Assembly: GCA_047947185.1 (NCBI GenBank)
Contig: CP170502.1
Location: 3,472,001 to 3,536,000, forward strand
Direction of reading: 5' to 3'
DNA: 64,000 nucleotides
From: JANQJA01 sp047947185
GTDB lineage: Bacteria > Pseudomonadota > Gammaproteobacteria > Pseudomonadales > Azotimanducaceae
The number at the start of each line of letters is the position of its first letter. Within the stretch, counting starts at the first letter, position 1. The notes beneath the pieces are model-generated. The model had not been told where the DNA came from, made no database searches, and saw only the letters and a program-made list of their open reading frames with translations. Below, one piece after another: positions 63,446 through 64,000 of the stretch. Made by a program: the position numbers and the translations under genes.

Positions 63446-64000
63446 AAACCCTTGCCACACTGATCCTGTGCAGCCTGCTCGCGGTGGTTGCAAGGGGCGA
63501 AGACCGCAAGGAAGTACCCCAGTATGGTGGAACGCTCAACGTGGGTACGGTAAGCGTGACACTGTCTGCACTCTCCTGGGACCCAACCGACTGGACCTGG
63601 AAGAGCAACCATGACACCGGCATGGTGCGGGAACAACTGTTTGTCGGTGACCTGGAAAAAAGTGTCAGGAAAGGTGGGCCATTCCCTTTTATTGCAGATG
63701 CCTACCTGCCCGAAGCATCCATCAAGGGTGAACTGGCAGAAACCTGGGAGTGGCGCGACCCGCTCACGCTGGCGATCAGGCTGCGAAAAGGTGTCATGTT
63801 TACCGAACTGCCCGGTGTCATGGCCGCGCGCGAACTGGTGGCTGATGATGTGGTGTTTACCTTCAACCTGCTGGACCAGAGCCCCAAGCGGATTCCCACC
63901 TACTTTGACCACATCGACAACGTTGAAGCAGAGGACGAGCACACGGTTGTTTTTCACTTCAACGAGTTTAACGCCGAGTGGGCCTACCGGTTTGGTTATG
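63442..64000 (+). CDS. ABC transporter substrate-binding protein (SBP family 5), 3' end missing
   Basis: Starts at the ATG that overlaps the upstream stop (63442) and runs off the window after about 186 codons. A signal peptide is likely (MKTLATLILCSLLAVVARGE). YGGTLNVGTVS, GELAETWEWRDPLTLAIRLR and KGVMFTELPGVMAARELVAD fit the family 5 (dipeptide/oligopeptide/nickel) binding fold. It would deliver substrate to the two permeases. The ATPase genes presumably follow outside the window. Confidence 0.9.
   Translation, partial: MKTLATLILCSLLAVVARGEDRKEVPQYGGTLNVGTVSVTLSALSWDPTDWTWKSNHDTGMVREQLFVGDLEKSVRKGGPFPFIADAYLPEASIKGELAETWEWRDPLTLAIRLRKGVMFTELPGVMAARELVADDVVFTFNLLDQSPKRIPTYFDHIDNVEAEDEHTVVFHFNEFNAEWAYRFGY

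Overview
The window reads as a 64-kb piece of a gammaproteobacterial chromosome. The evidence is the gamma-type gshA, the yrfG-hslR-pckA/cysQ neighbourhood, acpH, dsbB, the cbpA-cbpM pair and a full-length RpoD. The DNA is moderately GC-rich, densely coded and has no visible rRNA, tRNA, CRISPR, prophage or insertion sequence. The genus cannot be fixed from sequence alone; a free-living aerobic or aquatic bacterium is an inference from the gene content (glyoxylate shunt, acyl-CoA chemistry, large exported adhesin).

Layout. 1-9.9 kb: the 3' part of a giant exported, adhesin-like gene carrying four-plus nearly identical 636-bp tandem repeats and a C-terminal RTX-like calcium-binding region. 10.1-13.4 kb: a serine hydrolase and a TIR-transmembrane-TPR protein. 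13.4-18.9 kb: a tight minus-strand string, yrfG-hslR-pckA-gshA-acpH-dsbB, with cysQ divergent. 19.9-21.4 kb: a DUF35 zinc-ribbon/OB-fold protein and a thiolase. 21.4-24.0 kb: rpoD behind a 650-bp leader that holds a consensus LexA box and a near-consensus sigma-70 promoter. 24.8-31.8 kb: enoyl-CoA hydratase, a DUF3754 membrane protein, a DUF4124 protein, a gamma-glutamyltransferase, isocitrate lyase and a frameshifted SRPBCC gene. 31.8-37.1 kb: a stress cluster (tandem Usp, DksA/TraR-like zinc finger, Hsp20, CbpA/CbpM) with sigma-32-like promoters, plus a CXXCH exported protein and a MarR gene with two operators. 37.2-41.5 kb: a lipoprotein, an AmpG-like transporter, a TPR protein, a TonB-like protein and a zinc-type dehydrogenase.

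41.7-45.5 kb holds a compact four-gene operon: a lysine-2,3-aminomutase-type radical SAM enzyme, two different D-Ala-D-Ala-ligase-like ATP-grasp enzymes, and a GNAT acetyltransferase. It looks like a pathway that makes beta-lysine, ligates it and acetylates it; the product is unknown. At 47.1 kb lies an exported peroxiredoxin with an in-frame TGA exactly where the peroxidatic cysteine belongs, which is most simply read as a selenoprotein. 47.6-60.7 kb has metabolic, repair and transport genes (AlkB-like, D-2-hydroxyacid dehydrogenase, MFS, gpsA, Cof-type HAD, PLD-like, acyl-CoA synthetase). 61.6-64 kb is the start of a dipeptide/oligopeptide-type ABC transporter that runs off the window.

Three separate intergenic arrays (about 23.99-24.79, 45.51-46.44 and 54.83-55.50 kb) are built from one family of ~142-145-bp, hairpin-rich units. 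They are the main unexplained non-coding structure in the window. The best candidates for something new are the selenocysteine peroxiredoxin, the beta-lysine/ATP-grasp operon and the repeat-array family.
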